Source of the DNA: Nitrospinaceae bacterium | GTDB lineage: Bacteria > Nitrospinota > Nitrospinia > Nitrospinales > VA-1 | DNA length: 64,000 nucleotides | NCBI GenBank assembly: GCA_021604505.1 | Contig: BQJC01000001.1 | Location: 1,447,501-1,511,500, forward strand | Reading direction: 5' to 3' | Made by a program: the position numbers and the translations under genes | The notes under the pieces: model-generated | Told to the model about the DNA's origin: nothing | The model's database searches: none | Seen by the model: only the letters and a program-made list of their open reading frames with translations | In this document: positions 56,815-64,000 of the stretch, piece by piece | Layout of the letters: the number at the start of each line of letters is the position of its first letter | Position numbering within the stretch: position 1 is the first letter of the stretch

Positions 56815-56880
56815 GGCAAATTTTGTCTCATTATCAACGGTCCACTTCAAAAAAAGCCTTCAAAACCGGGCACCTGCCTT

Positions 56881-57396
56881 ATGAAAAAAGTCGGAACTAT
56901 TTTTGCGGTGCTGGTTGGAATCGTTATCCTTTTAGGTTTACTGTTGCCGTCCCAATACACGGTCACACGCTCCCAGATCATACAGGCTCCGTCCGCATCC
57001 ATCCATCCCCATGTCAACGACCTCAATAAATGGAAGGCCTGGGCTCCCTGGAAAGAAGACGACCCAAGCCTGGTGGTCACCCTGGGAAATATATCATCGG
57101 GTGTTGGAGCCCATCAATCCTGGGTTGGCAAGGACGGCAAAGGGTCCCTGACATTCACCCGGTCGTCTCCTGATAAAGGAATTGATTATCAATTATCCTT
57201 TGACGACACCTACCGGTGCGAAGCTTCCCTGCATTATGACGAAAAAGAAAACGACACTCTCGTGACCTGGGAAATGAAGGGCGACATGGATATTCCCCTG
57301 TTTGGGGGTTATTTTGCGGTGATGATGGATGGGATGGCAGGACCGATGTTTGAAAAGGGGTTGTCCAATTTGAAAAAGATCGTCGAGGAAAGTTAA
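56881..57396 (+). CDS. Membrane-anchored SRPBCC protein, copy 2
   Basis: This 171-residue paralogue of the preceding gene has one N-terminal membrane helix (about 5-23) followed by the same blocks: IIQAPSASIHPHVNDLNKW, SGVGAHQSWVGKDGKGSLTF, KGIDYQLSFDDTYRC, TLVTWEMKGDM. The two are a tandem duplication with strong pattern conservation. The gap is 66 bp. A lipid or isoprenoid ligand is possible but not shown by the sequence. Confidence 0.78.
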   Translation: MKKVGTIFAVLVGIVILLGLLLPSQYTVTRSQIIQAPSASIHPHVNDLNKWKAWAPWKEDDPSLVVTLGNISSGVGAHQSWVGKDGKGSLTFTRSSPDKGIDYQLSFDDTYRCEASLHYDEKENDTLVTWEMKGDMDIPLFGGYFAVMMDGMAGPMFEKGLSNLKKIVEES

Positions 57397-57404
57397 CAAA
57401 ACCT

Positions 57405-57716
57405 TCAGCTATAAACACCTCTTCGCTGAGTTTCACTCAACCAATCCAGCCATCGGGGTTTCGGTTCCGGTTTTCGAAGCGGAAGACGATTCAAAAACTC
57501 TTCATAGTCTATTTCCTCATTCTCCGGACTGTACGTATAAACAGGAATCGCATCCTCGGAAGTTGGTCCCGCCACACGAATCTCATCCACGCGCTCAGCC
57601 GACAGGAACGTAATCAGAACAAACACTAAAGAAGCCGCTGCAAATTTGATACTGAAATGGATGGTCTCAGGAAGTCGTTTTACGACGGAGCCCTGCATCT
57701 CGCAAAGCTCGATCAA
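57405..57716 (-). CDS. Single-span membrane protein coupled to the XRE regulator
   Basis: This 103-residue protein has one hydrophobic span (about 25-41) and an acidic, Pro-rich tail (YTYSPENEEIDYEEFLNRLP). It is unrecognised. Its ATG overlaps the XRE regulator stop by four bases (57713-57716), so the two are translationally coupled and probably act together, for example as regulator plus membrane partner. Confidence 0.6.
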   Translation of the reverse strand: MIELCEMQGSVVKRLPETIHFSIKFAAASLVFVLITFLSAERVDEIRVAGPTSEDAIPVYTYSPENEEIDYEEFLNRLPLRKPEPKPRWLDWLSETQRRGVYS

Positions 57717-58162
57717 CCCGCCTGCTTTTTTGAGGGTTTACTTCCCTTTCGTTCTTCCATTTCGGCCAGACGAGCTTCCAGCTCCTGAATTTTTCCCTGT
57801 TGCGACTCGATTTTATCGCGTTGCAGTTCGATGATTTGATTTTTGTCTTTGATCATCTCAGCCTCCCAGTGGGTATCTGGTTTATTCTCCTCGCCCCTTT
57901 CTTTATTTTCAACAGGTAAATGCGTGATTTTGGAATTTTCCCGCCGGTCCAGGTTTTTGGGGTTCTTCCCGGACGCCAGCCAGGTTTCGGTGGTATCGAG
58001 AGCACGGGCCAGTTTTATAAGGGATTCAACGCTGGGAACGTTTTTGCACTTTTCCCAATCGCTGATATCGGGAGGATGACACCCCACCCGCTGGGCAAGC
58101 TCCTTGCCCTTCAACCCCAGTTCTTTCCTGCGCTCAACTATCCTGGACCCTATGGTTTTCAT
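57713..58162 (-). CDS. XRE-family transcriptional regulator with C-terminal coiled coil
   Basis: The 149-residue protein has a Cro/C1-type helix-turn-helix (residues 5-60: IVERRKELGLKGKELAQRVG, DISDWEKCKNVPSVESLIKL). A hydrophilic linker follows, then a long coiled coil (about 100-138, QIIELQRDKIESQQGKIQEL) for oligomerisation. Nothing like a peptidase or phage module is nearby. It is divergent from the small gene at 58428 across an A/T-rich stretch with a palindrome, a likely self-regulatory site. Confidence 0.85.
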   Translation of the reverse strand: MKTIGSRIVERRKELGLKGKELAQRVGCHPPDISDWEKCKNVPSVESLIKLARALDTTETWLASGKNPKNLDRRENSKITHLPVENKERGEENKPDTHWEAEMIKDKNQIIELQRDKIESQQGKIQELEARLAEMEERKGSKPSKKQAG

Positions 58163-58296
58163 GGCAAAAATTAAAAATTATTAACTTGATAAAATTTTAG
58201 TGTTAATGCTAATATTTATCGTAGTCTTGGCTTGTGAGCGGCATAAATAACTAATTCTATCGCAAAAAGGTCAGTTTTTCAAGGTTTATTAGCGAG

Positions 58297-58308
58297 TTTA
58301 TTAATAAA
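58297..58308. promoter_or_regulatory. Palindrome in divergent regulator promoter region
   Basis: TTTATTAATAAA is a perfect 12-bp palindrome in the A/T-rich gap (58163-58427) between the XRE gene and the divergent small gene. It is a plausible operator for the XRE protein, but A/T-rich palindromes also arise by chance. Confidence 0.35.
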
Positions 58309-58427
58309 TTAATGACCTTACTATTCTCCCGCCGAATTTCGTAATGAAAAGTATCGATACTTTGCCGCCATCTTATGAACCTCACCAATAAATATTTGTT
58401 GAAGCCACCTGGCAAAAGGAGAAAGCT

Positions 58428-58685
58428 ATGGATGTGAATATGGAACCGGAAATTGCCAGCGGGTTGGAAACATTGGTGGGCAGGCGGATTACCTTGTTTT
58501 GTGTCAACTACATCTATACCGGAAAGTTAACTGGAGTGAACGACTCTTTTGTTGTCTTGACCGATCCGGCGATCGTGTTCGAAACAGGCCCTTTGGGGAG
58601 TAAAAAATGGAAAGATGCGCAAAATCTGCCCAAAGACTGGTACGTGCAACGCCATTCCATCGAGTCGTTTGGAGTATTGAAATGA
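58428..58685 (+). CDS. Small protein with possible Sm-like fold
   Basis: This 85-residue protein is preceded by AAGGAG. The central part (GRRITLFCVNYIYTGKLTGV, NDSFVVLTDPAIVFETG) has the five-strand rhythm of an Sm/Hfq-like barrel, with a loop before DWYVQRHSIESFGVLK. The fold is an inference from strand pattern only. It is divergent from the XRE operon. No nucleic-acid-binding residues can be named with confidence. Confidence 0.6.
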   Translation: MDVNMEPEIASGLETLVGRRITLFCVNYIYTGKLTGVNDSFVVLTDPAIVFETGPLGSKKWKDAQNLPKDWYVQRHSIESFGVLK

Positions 58686-58893
58686 TAAGACGAAATAGAT
58701 TTCGGTCGCGAATCTGGGTGGGATCTTCTTCCGGGTTAAAATCATGGACCAGTTCCTGGGCGGGGCCTTTTACCGCTTATTGGCCCTTCTCCTGGTCTGG
58801 GAAAAATTCGTGTTCAACTTCCTGGCTGGGCTGAACCTCTCCAGAAACGTCGCCCACTGTTTTATAATGAGGGGTTCTACCTTCGTGCACCGC

Positions 58894-59235
58894 TCAGGTC
58901 TTTTTACAGATAGCACACTCGCAAAGTTTTCTCAGCAGTTCATGCGGATACAACCCCGTATCGTGCCCATCATTCCATGAAAACTGAATCGCATACAAAC
59001 CAACGGATTTTAAGCCCTTCGGACGAATGGCGTCGGTGATCATCCCCGGTTTGATTCTTTTCTCTCCAGTCCACTCGTCGATGCAGTTGGCGCACGGGCA
59101 ACTCTCCCGCAGTTTTTTGACGGAGTAAACTGACTCATGCCCATCGGTCCAGGTGATCCCCAAGGTGGTGGGATCGATCTGGGTAATATTTTTTGGCGAG
59201 GGATGGCTGGAATCTACTTTGGCCTGTTCGGTCAT
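58894..59235 (-). CDS. DUF971 protein (gamma-butyrobetaine-hydroxylase-like N-terminal domain)
   Basis: This 113-residue protein has the zinc/cysteine block LRESCPCANCIDEWTGEKR and ends LCECAICKKT. Core blocks are LGITWTDGHESVYSVKKLR, VGLYAIQFSWNDGHDTGLYP. The domain occurs alone in bacteria and is often encoded beside mrp, suggesting a role in Fe-S protein assembly. It is three bases behind the mrp stop, clearly one operon. The frame stays free of stops for 38 codons beyond the TGA, but another stop follows. Confidence 0.9.
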   Translation of the reverse strand: MTEQAKVDSSHPSPKNITQIDPTTLGITWTDGHESVYSVKKLRESCPCANCIDEWTGEKRIKPGMITDAIRPKGLKSVGLYAIQFSWNDGHDTGLYPHELLRKLCECAICKKT

Positions 59236-59238
59236 CGT

Positions 59239-60333
59239 TTATTCCTTCCAGGCCATCTCAAAGGTACTCTCAGCTTTATCTTCTTTCGCCTGCTGGATAC
59301 TCAATTGCGCCGCCACCTGGCCCGCCAGTTGCTGGTAAGCGATACTCGCCGGTGATTCCGGGTCGGTCATTAAAATCGGAACGCCTGAATCCCCGCCGTC
59401 GACGACCTGACTGATGATGGGGATTTCGCCAAGAAGGGGAATATTAAAAGTATCTGCCAATGTCTTCCCGCCGCCGCTTTTGAAGATGTGGTGCTTTTTA
59501 TCGCACCCGTCACAGATAAAATAGCTCATGTTTTCCACGACGCCAAGCAGAGGAACCTTCACCTGCTGAAACATTTTCACGCCCTTATCGGCATCGATCA
59601 GGCTAACTTCCTGCGGCGTGGTGACCACGACGGCTCCAGAAAGGGGCGCTCTCTGAGTCAGAGTCAATTGCACATCGCCGGTTCCGGGGGGCAGGTCGAT
59701 CACCAGGTAGTCCAGCTCTCCCCACTCGACATTTTGCAAAAACTGCTGAATGATGCCGCCCAACATGGGGCCTCGCAACATCAAAGGTTGGCCCTGCTTG
59801 GTCAAAAAAGCCGCGGACACAACCTTCATGCCGTATTTTTCATGCGGAAAAAACTTATTGTCCGCTCCGGCTTTCGGAGAAGTGATGGGAATGCCCAGCA
59901 TTTGCGGAATACTGGGTCCGTAAACATCTGCATCCATCAACCCCACGCTGGCGCCGGATAATTTTAAAGCGATCGCTAAATTAGTACTGACAGTCGATTT
60001 CCCAACGCCGCCCTTGCCGCTGGCAACCGCGATGATATTTTTGACTCCCGTCAAAATGGGCTGGTTGTGTTGCGAAGAGCGAACCACCGCCGTCATATTG
60101 ACGTCCACACTCGAAACCCCTTCAATGGCCTTGGTTTTGGTTTCGCATTCAGATTTGAGTTGTTCTTTAACCGGGCAGGCGGGAGTGGTCAGTTCTACAT
60201 CATAACTGACGCTCCCGTTATCCACTTTCATATTCTTCACAAAACCCAGACTCACAATGTCTCTATTTAAATCCGGGTCCTTGACGGTTTTCAATGCTTC
60301 AATTATTTTTTCCTGCAACGCTTGATCTGACAT
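59239..60333 (-). CDS. mrp: Mrp Fe-S carrier ATPase with MIP18 domain
   Basis: The 364-residue protein has an N-terminal MIP18/DUF59 domain (about 5-80: LKTVKDPDLNRDIVSLGFVK, TTPACPVKEQL) and a P-loop ATPase (SGKGGVGKSTVSTNLA, MDADVYGPSIPQMLG, VIDLPPGTGDVQLTLTQ). CDGC follows ENMSYFI and holds the bridging cluster. It binds and transfers [4Fe-4S] clusters. ATG 60333 has GGGAG at eight bases; an in-frame start at 60366 is less likely. It pairs with DUF971 downstream. Confidence 0.94.
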   Translation of the reverse strand: MSDQALQEKIIEALKTVKDPDLNRDIVSLGFVKNMKVDNGSVSYDVELTTPACPVKEQLKSECETKTKAIEGVSSVDVNMTAVVRSSQHNQPILTGVKNIIAVASGKGGVGKSTVSTNLAIALKLSGASVGLMDADVYGPSIPQMLGIPITSPKAGADNKFFPHEKYGMKVVSAAFLTKQGQPLMLRGPMLGGIIQQFLQNVEWGELDYLVIDLPPGTGDVQLTLTQRAPLSGAVVVTTPQEVSLIDADKGVKMFQQVKVPLLGVVENMSYFICDGCDKKHHIFKSGGGKTLADTFNIPLLGEIPIISQVVDGGDSGVPILMTDPESPASIAYQQLAGQVAAQLSIQQAKEDKAESTFEMAWKE

Positions 60334-60910
60334 GTATTTACTCCCGATAAATGGAACCAGCCGCAAACTGGATGAGATAATTTGTTATAGTAAAACTTGA
60401 AGATCGGTGGTAATAATCTCTGGTGAACCGTGCTTTGCCTTTAAGATGGTCAAATCCTGAAAAAGGTTTAAAGTAAGGGTACCTAATTGCAAAACCGTCC
60501 ATTATCCCCTTAGTCATTGTTTTTTCTTGCTTTATTTTAAAAAGGGGTCTTATACTAAATTCAGTTGATCAAATGGCGGGTACGAAAATTTGAAAAACAG
60601 ATTTTCATCCAGAACGCCGGATTCCATAAAAAAGTAAGGTTAGAGAGGTTTTCATCCGAAACATAGGGTGATTACGCCAAATTTACATAAACTTAACGGC
60701 AAGAGAGATGGTACTGGTCTAAAGAAGATATAAAATCGATCGACCGGCATGTCAAGACTTGCGAATGAAAAACTTGCGATCAACCGTTTCATAAATTCCA
60801 TTCGTTAACCGGCCTGAATATTAGATTCACATTCCAGACAATCTGTAGCTTTAAATCATCTGTTCTACTTGCTCCATTATCAATCAAAATTTTAATCCCC
60901 ACAAAAAATC
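60334..60910. other. Long A/T-rich intergenic region upstream of parC
   Basis: This 577-bp divergent gap has no supported gene. It holds a promoter-like pair at 60527-60556 and two copies of TTTTCATCC (about 60601 and 60648). If the promoter serves parC, the leader would be about 350 bases. A small RNA is possible but not visible by structure. Confidence 0.45.
60527..60556 (+). promoter_or_regulatory. Candidate promoter in the parC leader
   Basis: TTGCTT (60527-60532), 18 bases and TATACT (60551-60556) resemble a sigma-70 promoter. It is about 355 bases upstream of the parC ATG. Confidence 0.35.
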
Positions 60911-63229
60911 ATGGCGAAGGAAAATATTGCTGACATTCAGGAGGAGCTGGAAAGCCGCTTTCTCACCTATGCGTTGTCTACCATTGTATCCCGGTCCCTT
61001 CCAGATGTGCGCGATGGTTTGAAACCCATTCATCGCCGGATTTTATACGCCATGAACGCCATGGGAGTGAACGAAGCGGCAAAATTCGTTAAATCGGCAA
61101 AAATCATCGGAGAAGTGCTGGGTAAATATCACCCGCATGGAGACGCGTCTACCTATGAATCCATGGTCCGCATGGCTCAGGACTTTTCACTGCGCTATCC
61201 TCTCGTGGATGGAAAAGGAAATTTCGGCTCCCTCGACGGGGACCCACCGGCGGCCTACCGGTACACCGAGGGAAGACTGCACTCCATAAGCACCTATTTA
61301 TTGCAGGACCTCAAAAAAGAGACGGTGGACTTCAAGCAAAACTATGACAACACGCTAAAAGAACCGGTGGTTCTGCCTTCGAAGATTCCCAATCTGTTAA
61401 TCAACGGAGCTTCCGGGATCGCGGTCGGCATGGCCTGCTCCTTTCCGAGCCACAACCTGCGCGAGGTCAATAACGCCCTTGTCGATCTCATAGACAACCC
61501 CGACAACACCGTGGCGCAATTGATGAAACATATCAAGGGACCGGATTTTCCCACGGGCGCCATCATTCTCAATTCCAAGACGGAAATCCGCAAGGCTTAC
61601 CAGGATGGGTCAGGCGCGGTAAAGATGCGTGGCGAATGGAAACGGGAGGATCTCCCGAGAGGAAAACAGCAGATCATCATCACTTCCATTCCCTATGGCG
61701 TCAATAAAGCCAAGATGATCGAAAAGATCGCCGAAATCATCATCGCCAAAAAACTTCCCCCCCTCATAGATATCCGCGATGAAAGCGACGAAAAAATCCG
61801 CATCGTGCTGGAAATGAAAGCCAATTCAAATGCGGATAAGATCATGAGCTACATTTTCAAGCACAGCGATATGGAGTCCAATTTTCAGCTGAATTTCACC
61901 TGCCTGAAGCCCAACGGGGAACCGGGCCGGTTATCTCTTTTAGAAATCTGCCGCTACTTCCTGGATTTCCGCAAAGAGGTGATCATCCGAAGATTGAAGT
62001 ATGAGCTGGCTCTGATAGAAAAACGCCTGCATATCCTGGCGGCTTTCGCCATTATTTTCGACAACCTCGACAAAGCCCTGAAATTGATCCGCTCATCGAC
62101 GTCCCGCAAGGAGGCGCACGAAAAACTTGCAAACGCCTTTGATCTGGATGATGAACAGACCAGCGCCATCCTCGAAATTCCGCTCTACCGGCTGGTTTCG
62201 ATGGAGATCGACAAAATCATCGCCGAGCAACAGGAAAAATTAAAAGAGAAGAAACGGATTGAAGGCATTCTAAAGTCCGACAAAAAAATATGGGGCGTGG
62301 TCAAAGAGGAATTGCAGGAAATCAGCGAAAAATTTGGCGACAAACGCAAAACCACCATCAAGCAGATCGAAAGCGTTGAATACAACGCGGAAGATTTTAT
62401 CCAGCATGAAGATGTTTCGCTGGTGATCAGCAAAAACGGCTGGTTGAGGAAGTTAAAAACTCTGAACGACCCAGGAACCCTGAAATTTAAAGAAAATGAC
62501 GAACTTCTTGGAACCCTGAAATCCAATACAAAAGAACTGGCCGCATTTTTCACTTCCCAGGGTATGGTGTATGTGCAAAAGATTCACAATTTCCCGCACA
62601 CCCGCAGCGGTTTTGGCGAACCCATTCAGAATCTGTTTAAATTCGCCGACGGTGAACAGGTGCTGAAAATGATGTCCCTGAATCCTCAGGATTTATTAGC
62701 CGGAATAGCACCGAAGGCAGGTAAAAAATCATCCAAAGCCAAAACTAAAACCGCACAAGCCTCTTTGGACTTTTCCGCCGACGAAGCCGATTCCGATGCC
62801 ATCATGGAAAAACTGGAATTCATGGTCATGAGCGAAGCGGGTTATGGCCTGCGGTTTCCCGCATCCAATCTGACGGAAACCACTAAAGCCGGTAGAAAAA
62901 TAATGAACTTGAAAGGAGACGACCGCATGGTGGGCATCTCCCTGGTTCAAGCCGATCACGTTTTTATGGCGACCGCCGATGGCAAAGGACTGCGAATCGC
63001 CACCGATCAGGTTTCCAAACTCACCGGGTCTGGAATGGGAGTCAAATTGATCAAGATTCAGGACAGCCCGGTTGTGGGATTTAAATTTGTGAATAAGAAA
63101 GACAAGATCACCCTTGCTTTTGAAAGCGGAAAGACCAAAGAAATCTTAGCGAATAAGGTTCCCGTATACAACCGTGGAAGCCAGGGAGTGATCATCGCCA
63201 GACGCAATAAAATCATCCACATTGTTTAA
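60911..63229 (+). CDS. parC: Type IIA topoisomerase subunit A (topoisomerase IV ParC-like)
   Basis: This 772-residue protein has the DNA-cleavage Tyr118 in [27 protein letters not shown], and [17 protein letters not shown]. The C-terminal part (about 490-772) forms GyrA-like blades but shows no GyrA-box QRRGGKG, so decatenating topoisomerase IV is favoured over gyrase. The site matching E. coli GyrA Ser83 is Ala79, a residue linked to lower quinolone sensitivity in other species. A charged Lys/Ala insertion lies at about 600-625. It is followed 12 bp later by the B subunit. Confidence 0.88.
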   Translation: MAKENIADIQEELESRFLTYALSTIVSRSLPDVRDGLKPIHRRILYAMNAMGVNEAAKFVKSAKIIGEVLGKYHPHGDASTYESMVRMAQDFSLRYPLVDGKGNFGSLDGDPPAAYRYTEGRLHSISTYLLQDLKKETVDFKQNYDNTLKEPVVLPSKIPNLLINGASGIAVGMACSFPSHNLREVNNALVDLIDNPDNTVAQLMKHIKGPDFPTGAIILNSKTEIRKAYQDGSGAVKMRGEWKREDLPRGKQQIIITSIPYGVNKAKMIEKIAEIIIAKKLPPLIDIRDESDEKIRIVLEMKANSNADKIMSYIFKHSDMESNFQLNFTCLKPNGEPGRLSLLEICRYFLDFRKEVIIRRLKYELALIEKRLHILAAFAIIFDNLDKALKLIRSSTSRKEAHEKLANAFDLDDEQTSAILEIPLYRLVSMEIDKIIAEQQEKLKEKKRIEGILKSDKKIWGVVKEELQEISEKFGDKRKTTIKQIESVEYNAEDFIQHEDVSLVISKNGWLRKLKTLNDPGTLKFKENDELLGTLKSNTKELAAFFTSQGMVYVQKIHNFPHTRSGFGEPIQNLFKFADGEQVLKMMSLNPQDLLAGIAPKAGKKSSKAKTKTAQASLDFSADEADSDAIMEKLEFMVMSEAGYGLRFPASNLTETTKAGRKIMNLKGDDRMVGISLVQADHVFMATADGKGLRIATDQVSKLTGSGMGVKLIKIQDSPVVGFKFVNKKDKITLAFESGKTKEILANKVPVYNRGSQGVIIARRNKIIHIV

Positions 63230-63241
63230 CTAAAAGGAATT

Positions 63242-64000
63242 ATGGGGACTTACAGCGCAGACGACATACAGATTTTAGAAGGCCTGGAGCCGGTCCGGAA
63301 GCGGCCTGGAATGTACATTGGGTCGACCTCATCCACGGGACTGCACCACCTGTTGTGGGAAATTCTCGACAATTGCGTGGATGAAGCGTTGAACGGGCAT
63401 TGCAACATGATCGAAATTTCTCTCGATAAAGACGATGGAGTCACGATCACCGATAACGGGCGCGGAATTCCCATCGACATGTTCCGCAAAACCAAACGCA
63501 GCGCCATGGAAATCCTGTTCACCACCTTGCATTCCGGAGGCAAGTTCAGCCAGGACAACTACAAAGTCTCAGGCGGCCTGCACGGTGTGGGCATGGCTGT
63601 GGTCTGTGCCCTGTCGGAAACCTTGAAGGCAACCTCGCGCCGCGACGGGTTCGAATGGACACAAACCTATTCCTGCGGAAAACCGACCTCAAAATTAAAA
63701 AAAGGCAAAGCGGTCCGTAATTACGGAACCACGGTCTACTTCAAGCCGGATAAAAAAATATTTAAAAAGGTCGAGTTCAATACAAAATTGATTCTCGAAC
63801 AGGCGGAGTCCAAGGCTTTTTTAAATAAAGGCCTGAAAATCATCGTCCAGGAGAAAGGCAAAAAACACACCTTCGAGTATCCTGAGGGAATCAAAGACTA
63901 TATTCAAAAAATCACCGGCGACCTGCCCACCCTCATGGAAGAACCTTTTTATATCGAAAAGGAAGATTCCAATATGAAAGTGGAAACCGCCTTCCTTTGG
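63242..64000 (+). CDS. parE: Type IIA topoisomerase subunit B (ParE-like), 3' end outside window
   Basis: The first 253 codons are open to the window end. The GHKL ATPase domain is clear: ADDIQILEGLEPVRKRPGMY, the Mg-binding EILDNCVDEAL, ITDNGRGIP and SGGLHGVGMAVVCALSE. AAAAGGAATT precedes ATG 63242. With the adjacent A subunit (gap 12 bp) it forms a topoisomerase IV-type ATP-driven enzyme. GyrB cannot be excluded from the N-terminal half alone; the A-before-B order and lack of a GyrA-box argue for ParE. Confidence 0.88.
   Translation, partial: MGTYSADDIQILEGLEPVRKRPGMYIGSTSSTGLHHLLWEILDNCVDEALNGHCNMIEISLDKDDGVTITDNGRGIPIDMFRKTKRSAMEILFTTLHSGGKFSQDNYKVSGGLHGVGMAVVCALSETLKATSRRDGFEWTQTYSCGKPTSKLKKGKAVRNYGTTVYFKPDKKIFKKVEFNTKLILEQAESKAFLNKGLKIIVQEKGKKHTFEYPEGIKDYIQKITGDLPTLMEEPFYIEKEDSNMKVETAFLW

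Overview
This 64 kb window is bacterial chromosome from a Gram-negative, respiring organism. It holds mostly single-copy housekeeping and biosynthetic genes. I see no insertion sequence, integrase, phage module, CRISPR array, rRNA or tRNA. Lipoprotein and Tat signals, a TRAP transporter, a lipid-A-type membrane protein and FtsB indicate two membranes. A bd-like oxidase homologue next to a membrane-anchored di-haem cytochrome, two further c-type cytochromes and a protochlorophyllide-reductase-domain protein beside an Mrp ATPase suggest a relative of the nitrite oxidisers, most likely Nitrospinota. That assignment is inference, because no marker RNA is present.

Layout. 1-9.7 kb: a 5'-truncated TPR protein, acetyl-CoA synthetase (acs) behind a DUF1566 protein, a CHASE sensor kinase, rdgB, an odd pilin-like lipoprotein and a J-domain protein. 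10-12.4 kb: rlmN, then a glycosyltransferase/LABN pair. 12.7-16.2 kb: the respiratory pair (bd-like protein and membrane cytochrome c), closed by a strong terminator. 16.2-24.4 kb: LRR protein, bolA and a zinc ribbon, then the pyruvate dehydrogenase operon aceE-aceF-lpdA with a MOSC protein upstream. 24.6-26.5 kb: small genes, a damaged or unusually decoded rpsU, an unexplained terminator and leader, and a cold-shock gene. 26.6-31.5 kb: a GGDEF response regulator, lipoprotein SppA, a helical protein and an exported FGE-like protein. 31.6-36.4 kb: TRAP dctQM without dctP, a Tat-exported PHP protein, then ogt-recO-ridA-small cytochrome. 36.4-41.1 kb: UDP-glucose dehydrogenase, a tetrahaem cytochrome, queA, an HU/IHF gene and ftsB. 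41.1-49.2 kb: eno, hemL, mtnP, a giant coiled-coil protein, asd and leuB. 49.4-54.2 kb: glycosyltransferase, secreted protein, truA and a HelD-like helicase. 54.4-60.3 kb: two Mrp-type ATPases in different contexts (with PCP_red and with DUF971), tandem SRPBCC proteins, an XRE regulator operon and a possible Sm-like protein. 60.9-64 kb: type IIA topoisomerase subunits A and B, the latter cut by the window edge.

How they fit: acs and pyruvate dehydrogenase supply acetyl-CoA, and the cytochromes and bd-like protein serve electron transport. The Mrp pairs probably serve Fe-S cofactor assembly. The most unusual items are the 767-residue protein built from 20 tandem 31-residue coiled-coil units, the bd-like protein with a periplasmic acidic tail, the rpsU locus with no usual start codon and a one-base frameshift, a CX3CH haem motif, and the Mrp/PCP_red pair.
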